A stretch of 38,519 bases of DNA. Origin: Pedobacter sp. Leaf216. GTDB lineage: Bacteria > Bacteroidota > Bacteroidia > Sphingobacteriales > Sphingobacteriaceae. A program made the translations under genes and the position numbers. The DNA is taken from assembly GCF_001421515.1 (NCBI RefSeq), contig NZ_LMKM01000012.1, positions 488,528 through 527,046 on the forward strand, read 5' to 3'. Positions within the stretch are counted from its first letter, which is position 1. Each line of letters starts with the position of its first letter. Of the stretch, positions 35,301-38,519 are shown in pieces. The notes under the pieces are model-generated. The model saw nothing but the letters and a program-made list of their open reading frames with translations. It was not told the DNA's origin and ran no database searches.

Positions 35301-35548
35301 AGTTAAGTTATCAACTTCACCTTAATAAAAAGCACAGTATCGAATTCTCTGGCGATGTATTTAATTTTGCAAACCTGCTTAACAAAAAATGGGGCGTAAA
35401 TGAAACTTTGGGCAACCAGGCTTTATATGCGGTTAGCGCATTTGATACCGCAAACAAAGCTTATACTTATCGTGTAAACAACACTGGTATTGTTACCCCA
35501 TCGGGCAACCCTTGGCAAATACAAATCGGTTTACGTTACGGTTTTTAA
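32345..35548 (+). CDS. TonB-dependent receptor with carboxypeptidase-like N-terminal domain (Oar-like)
   Basis: 1067 residues with a signal peptide (MMKNLLIAVSLLFCIVYN, ending RASAQ). Residues of about 25-115 form a carboxypeptidase-regulatory-like beta sandwich (ISGIITDQQKKPIPGVSVQI, NAQGEYTFKELP). The plug follows (LPVNGRNFSNLMDLSPLSRGG, YTIDGMNAKNPTSAG, REFKVVTNQYDVTLGRAGGG), then a long beta barrel ending in IQIGLRYGF with a terminal Phe, typical of outer-membrane proteins. No SusD partner is present, so a SusC-type glycan pair is unlikely and the Oar group is favoured. Substrate unknown. ATG at 32345 and 32348 are equally possible starts. Confidence 0.93.
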   Translation: MMKNLLIAVSLLFCIVYNRASAQTTQASISGIITDQQKKPIPGVSVQIKNNSTGFTTKTSTNAQGEYTFKELPLGGPYSVKAVYVGFGEQTRNGYMLNLGDVVKVGITMQEASQDLEAVQVIASGLRNKVQNFGASTEISAKTMNQLPVNGRNFSNLMDLSPLSRGGNISGQLGSSTNYTIDGMNAKNPTSAGSTTSRSGAPYSISIEAVREFKVVTNQYDVTLGRAGGGTVTAVTKSGTNTVSGSAFGYGRADWLSSRYDIRGVKRDNDFSTYQYGFTLGGPIIKDKLHYFVGLDHQKDARPLIIADVNGPADEARFRITNSTLAQFLDVARTKYGVANTPQYGSFDKKRGSDAAFARLDWQINDRNLLTIRDNYTNDRNPLGLADNTAINFYESYGNDKNVDNNLLATLRSTISSKITNELKIQHLYTYQASTQNDELTGAIPRAIVGNIKSDLADGTKGISTAIQIGGHRFGQEGFTNNVFQLVDNFYYNTDKVKYTFGVDVMYTNAKSLYGSEVNGRFEYSTSQIQDPAFPNDPTKKIEVPAITNFNNLAPNRFYREVPLVADPTVKAGIWNAAVYGQMQTKLAKGLDFIGGLRIDYSTYPKSPLNQQLFDAIGVRTDNELKQFLIQPRIQFNWDINENRTDFVRFGAGIFGSDVNNYVTINNLTFDGKHLATVDVFGKDVPTPNFIGYRNGSVATPSLTALQVPTINTYAEDAKIPVVYKANLSYSKLITDKLKVGITGYATLGRNNYMYVDKNMAGNPYFTLANEGNRGVFVPTSSITASNGVADWKGGRLTNQFGRVLELNSKGKVNQFAVVLDATWNYFKDGEISASYTYNDTKDNTSYNGNVANSATLSLPVKDDPRDLSKMSYSDNQFRNKVVIYGTSPSFYGFRLGVRYSGIGGTRYSLLAGGNINGDFVATNDLAYVFDRNNQTVPANVRTGLQTLLDNPNASQSLKDYINKYSGEIAERNGGVNDFFGIVDLKLSYQLHLNKKHSIEFSGDVFNFANLLNKKWGVNETLGNQALYAVSAFDTANKAYTYRVNNTGIVTPSGNPWQIQIGLRYGF

Positions 35549-35583
35549 TTAAATATTAGCTAAGTATCTTAGCTTAAAGTCAT

Positions 35584-35621
35584 AAAAAAGGGGAATGGAT
35601 TTTTATCCGTTCCCTTTTTTT
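35584..35621 (+). terminator. Terminator of the receptor gene
   Basis: Left arm 35584-35600 (AAAAAAGGGGAATGGAT) and right arm 35605-35621 (ATCCGTTCCCTTTTTTT) form a long stem with two G-T wobbles around a TTTT loop; the right arm ends in the U tract. It begins 36 bp after the receptor stop. Confidence 0.85.
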
Positions 35622-35628
35622 ATGTTTG
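35621..35628 (+). promoter_or_regulatory. Promoter -7 element of the ABC exporter gene
   Basis: TATGTTTG matches TAnnTTTG exactly, 23 bp before the ATG at 35651. A TTT replaces TTG in the -33 region, which lies inside the upstream terminator hairpin, so the two signals overlap. Confidence 0.5.
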
Positions 35629-35650
35629 CATTTATAAACAACAAAACTTA

Positions 35651-37402
35651 ATGGGATTATTACTTAACTACCTGAAACACCACAAGTGGATTGTGGCTTT
35701 GGCGCTCTTGCTGGCAGGTATAAATATTGGCTTTTCACTCTTAGATCCATACATCACAGGTCGAATTTTAGACCGTTTTATCAATAAAAAAGATTCGCTT
35801 ACTTACAGCCAGTACCTTTGGGGCTCGTTGGGCTTAATCGGTTTGGCAATTGGTGCGGCAATGGTTTCGCGTATTGCTAAAAACTTTCAGGATTATTTTA
35901 CCAGTGTAATTGTACAAAAGGTGGGTGCAAAAATGTATGCCGATGGTTTACAGCACTCATTAAAATTACCTTATCAGGTTTTTGAAGATCAACGTAGCGG
36001 CGAAACCCTGGGTATTTTGCAAAAGGTACGCTTAGATTCGGAGAAGTTTATCACTGCTTTTATCAGCATCCTTTTTGTAAGCCTAATCGGAATGATTTTC
36101 GTAATCGTGTATTCGGTTTCGGTAAGTTATAAAGTTACTTTGGTTTATTTCTCTGCCATTCCGATCATCAGTTTTGTGAGCTGGTTTTTAAGTCGCAAAA
36201 TTAAAACCATACAACGTTCTATCGTTGGCGAAACCACTGCTTTAGCGGGTTCAACCACCGAATCATTAAGAAATATCGAACTGGTTAAAAGTTTAGGATT
36301 GGCCGATCAGGAAATAGAAAGGCTAAACAAAACCACTTACAAAATTTTAGGCCTGGAGCTTAAAAAAGTAAAATATGTGCGCAGTATGAGCTTTGTTCAG
36401 GGTACTACGGTAAACCTGGTGCGCAGTACAATGGTGCTGGTTCTGCTGTTGCTTATTTTCGATAATTCTATTACCGCCGGACAGTATTTTTCATTTCTTT
36501 TTTACTCCTTCTTCCTTTTTGGCCCATTGCAGGAGCTTGGTAATGTAATTTTAACCTGGCGTGAGGCTGAAGTATCATTAGGGAACTTTAAAAAGATTTT
36601 GAGTACACCAATTGATAAGAAACCGGAGAACCCTACTTCGATTACCAAAATTAAAGACCTTACTTTTAGCGATGTAGGCTTTAAACACCAAACGGCGAAC
36701 AGAAATGCTTTAGAAAACATTTCCTTTAAAACACATAACGGCCAAACCATTGCTTTTGTTGGTCCGTCGGGTTCAGGCAAAACTACATTGGTTAAATTGC
36801 TCGTTGGCTTGTATCAACCAAAAGAAGGGGAAATTTTATACAATGGCATTCCGAGTAATGATATAGATCTTGATGCCTTAAGGGAGAAAATTGGTTTTGT
36901 AACACAGGATACGCAATTATTTTCGGGTACGATTAGAGAAAACCTATTGTTTGTAAATCCTAATGCAACCGATGAGGAATGTTTTAAAGTATTGAACCAG
37001 GCAGCCTGCCAAACTTTACTGGCACGTGCAGATAAAGGTTTAGATTCGTTAATCGGCGAAGGTGGTGTTAAGGTTTCAGGAGGCGAAAAACAACGTTTAT
37101 CAATTGCGAGGGCTTTACTGCGCCAACCTGATATTTTGGTTTTTGATGAAGCCACTTCCTCTTTGGATTCGATTACAGAAGAAGAAATTACCAAAACCAT
37201 CCGTTCGGTTTCAGATTTAACCGACCACATTACGATATTGATTGCCCACCGCTTATCGACCATTAAACATGCCGATAAAATTTACGTTTTAGAGAAAGGC
37301 CATATCATTGAGCAGGGGCGCCATGAAGAGTTAATTGCACAAAATGGTTTATATCAGGCCATGTGGCGCCAACAAATTGGCGAGCGAGTTGTTGAAGCTT
37401 AG
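35651..37402 (+). CDS. ABC exporter, fused permease and ATPase (MsbA/ABCB-like half-transporter)
   Basis: 583 residues: six transmembrane helices in residues ~1-300 and an ATPase in ~335-570. The ATPase has Walker A GPSGSGKTT (K377), Q-loop VTQDTQLFSG, signature VSGGEKQRL (S476), Walker B ILVFDEATSSLD (D499, E500) and H-loop IAHRLSTI. It acts as a homodimeric exporter in the inner membrane. The substrate cannot be told; no peptidase C39 domain or cyclase neighbour is present, so bacteriocin export is not suggested. A small PLDc_N protein gene follows 18 bp downstream. Confidence 0.93.
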   Translation: MGLLLNYLKHHKWIVALALLLAGINIGFSLLDPYITGRILDRFINKKDSLTYSQYLWGSLGLIGLAIGAAMVSRIAKNFQDYFTSVIVQKVGAKMYADGLQHSLKLPYQVFEDQRSGETLGILQKVRLDSEKFITAFISILFVSLIGMIFVIVYSVSVSYKVTLVYFSAIPIISFVSWFLSRKIKTIQRSIVGETTALAGSTTESLRNIELVKSLGLADQEIERLNKTTYKILGLELKKVKYVRSMSFVQGTTVNLVRSTMVLVLLLLIFDNSITAGQYFSFLFYSFFLFGPLQELGNVILTWREAEVSLGNFKKILSTPIDKKPENPTSITKIKDLTFSDVGFKHQTANRNALENISFKTHNGQTIAFVGPSGSGKTTLVKLLVGLYQPKEGEILYNGIPSNDIDLDALREKIGFVTQDTQLFSGTIRENLLFVNPNATDEECFKVLNQAACQTLLARADKGLDSLIGEGGVKVSGGEKQRLSIARALLRQPDILVFDEATSSLDSITEEEITKTIRSVSDLTDHITILIAHRLSTIKHADKIYVLEKGHIIEQGRHEELIAQNGLYQAMWRQQIGERVVEA

Positions 37403-37420
37403 GAACAAAAAATTATTGTT

Positions 37421-37636
37421 ATGTTACTAGCACAGGTTGAAAGCAATCAGATTGCGATGGTTATTATTATTGCGGCCATACTTTGGCTGGCATTAATATT
37501 AGTGGCATTGTACCATATATCGAGAAACAGCAACATTGGTTTTTCGGTTAAAGTACTATGGTTTATCATTATCCTCTTGGCTCCTTTTTTGGGTTCGATC
37601 ATTTACTTGATGTGGGGCAAGAATAAGAAGTTTTAA
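37421..37636 (+). CDS. Small PLDc_N-domain membrane protein
   Basis: 71 residues with two helices (about 11-32 and 44-65), ending with the PLDc_N signature LAPFLGSIIYLMWGKNKK. This domain is the N-terminal anchor of cardiolipin synthases; here it stands alone, without catalytic HKD motifs. It is the second gene of a likely two-gene operon with the ABC exporter, but no functional link is known. Confidence 0.82.
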   Translation: MLLAQVESNQIAMVIIIAAILWLALILVALYHISRNSNIGFSVKVLWFIIILLAPFLGSIIYLMWGKNKKF

Positions 37637-37665
37637 TTGATGGTATAGTTTGTATCATTATCTCA

Positions 37666-37689
37666 ATGGTCTGTGTGCTCACAGACCAT
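37666..37689 (+). terminator. Terminator-like hairpin after the ABC/PLDc_N operon (first unit of the array)
   Basis: ATGGTCTGTG-TGCT-CACAGACCAT is a perfect 10-bp stem with a 4-nt loop, followed by TTGTTTTTT. It lies 29 bp after the PLDc_N stop and is also the first copy of the H1 hairpin described in the array. Confidence 0.7.
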
Positions 37690-38099
37690 TTGTTTTTTAC
37701 CATTAAAAATTTTAGAGTTGTCAACTTTCTAGCAACCGCGCTATTAATTTGACAACTCTTTTTCAATCCCCACAGACCATTTATTATTTTACCATTTAGA
37801 ATTTAGAGTTGTCAACTTTCTGGCAAACGAGCTATTAAAGTTGACAACTCTTTTAATTAAATCCCCATGGTCCGTGTCTCCACAGAACATTTATTATTTT
37901 ACCATTAAGAATTTTAGAGTTGTCAAATTTCTAGCAATCGCGCTATTAATTTGACAACTCTTTTAATTAAATCTCCATGATCTGTATCCCCACAGACCTT
38001 TTATTTAGAATTTTAGAGTTGTCAACTTTCTGGCAACCGCGCTATTAATTTGACAACTCTTTTAATTAAATCCCCATGGTCTGTGCCCCCACAGACTAT
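37666..38099. repeat. Alternating two-hairpin repeat array (H1/H2)
   Basis: Four copies of hairpin H2 (37714-37759, 37805-37851, 37916-37961, 38015-38060; spacings 91, 111 and 99 nt) alternate with hairpin H1 (37666-37689; a half copy at about 37768-37780; 37867-37890; 37977-38000; 38076-38099). H2 has an 11-15 bp outer stem (AGAGTTGTCAA/TTGACAACTCT at its base), an internal loop and a small TAGC/GCTA or TGGC/GCTA apical stem. H1 is a 10-bp hairpin with a 4-nt loop (ATGGTCTGTG/CACAGACCAT), with some copies mismatched. Linkers are AT-rich. No ORF is supported in this interval. Confidence 0.85.
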
Positions 38100-38519
38100 T
38101 AATAATTTACCTCCAAAAACAAAGGCACAATGGTTTTCTCTTTTTTGCATGAGGGATAGCAGTGGAAATCCTTTTTTTGATCCTTCATAAAAAAAAGATT
38201 GGAACGTATAGCCCGACCCTTGCGCAGCTTGGGGCATGCCCAAAATCATCTACAAAAATATTCTTATCATATCTTATCCCCATGGTCTGTGTCCCCACAG
38301 ACCATTAATAAATTACCTCCCAAAACAAAGGCACAATGGTTTTCTTTTTTTGCATGAGGGATAGCAGTGGAAATCCTTTTTTTGATCCTTCATCAAAAAA
38401 AGATTGAACGTATAGCCCGACCCTTGCGCAGCTTGGGGCATGCCCAAAATCATCTACAAAAATATTCTTATCGTATCCTATCCCCATGGTCTCTGTCCTC
38501 ACAGACCATTAATAATTTA
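38097..38519. repeat. Tandem ~204-bp duplication, window-edge truncated
   Basis: Two near-identical units, about 38097-38302 and 38303-38508, offset 204-206 bp. Each contains GAGGGATAGCAGTGGAAATC, a poly-T/poly-A inverted pair around GATCCTTCAT, TATAGCCCGACCCTTGCG and CAGCTTGGGGCATGCCC, then ends in an H1 hairpin (38282-38305 perfect; 38486-38509 one mismatch). Minus-strand ORFs in both copies diverge in frame because of 1-nt indels, so they are not genes. The element probably continues past the window. Confidence 0.75.

Noticed and set aside
35651..37636. Bacteriocin or peptide export cluster around the ABC transporter
   Set aside because: The transporter lacks a C39 peptidase domain, and no precursor peptide, modification enzyme or immunity gene is nearby.
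37666..38099. CRISPR array, integron attC array or type III toxin-antitoxin RNA repeats
   Set aside because: The intervals between hairpins are themselves similar, not unique spacers, and no cas, integrase or toxin gene is within the window. Units are too long and variable for a typical type III antitoxin RNA.
38022..38502. Two similar minus-strand ORFs containing KKGFPLLSLMQK
   Set aside because: They arise from the two copies of the 204-bp repeat. Short indels put the copies in different frames after the shared part, which argues against selection on a protein.

Overview
The window looks like chromosomal DNA of a Bacteroidota bacterium of the family Sphingobacteriaceae, with Pedobacter or a close relative as my best guess. 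The evidence is an AT-rich genome with little Shine-Dalgarno signal, -7 promoter elements of the TAnnTTTG type, type IX secretion proteins (a CHU_C-terminal adhesin and a PorP/SprF protein), a carboxypeptidase-like TonB-dependent receptor, DUF1800/DUF1501 and DUF1080 proteins, and many Bacteroidota-style intergenic hairpin repeats. No tRNA, rRNA, CRISPR array, prophage or plasmid gene was found.

Layout. 1-1253: gene-free repeat mosaic with a segmental duplication of about 260 bp and palindromes. 1254-5791: large surface adhesin convergent with a PorP/SprF protein. 6133-9024: SNF2-family helicase. 9231-11108: DUF2892, DUF1080 and TMEM175-like proteins. 11180-14707: aat divergent from a DUF1800/DUF1501 pair. 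14770-17524: small secreted protein, YccF, and a divergent App1-type phosphatase and diacylglycerol-kinase-type lipid kinase. 17501-21692: minus-strand genes for a membrane protein, a secreted TonB-C-domain protein, an M23 peptidase, TrhA, RbfA and HflX. 22058-25193: a trpE-trpG-trpC operon preceded by a previously unlisted 25-codon leader peptide with three Trp codons and a strong intrinsic terminator, which together form a candidate attenuator. 25517-30405: four-helix membrane protein, then a tandem amidohydrolase pair. 30406-32344: hairpin clusters, a membrane protein, and a REP-associated (HUH/Y1) transposase flanked on both sides by REP-like hairpins. 32345-37636: TonB-dependent receptor, ABC exporter and a PLDc_N protein. 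37637-38519: array of two alternating hairpin types, then a tandem duplication of about 204 bp running to the window end.

The clearest regulatory unit is the trp operon. Ribosome stalling on the Trp codons of the leader is predicted to prevent the terminator forming upstream of trpE, and TrpE keeps the LLES feedback motif, so supply would be sensed at two levels. The operon lacks trpD, trpF, trpB and trpA here. Two inverted copies of a GC-rich repeat sit exactly at the trpG/trpC junction, where trpD lies in many relatives. The other unusual theme is density of structured repeats: at least six hairpin families occur, one of them paired with its presumed RAYT transposase.
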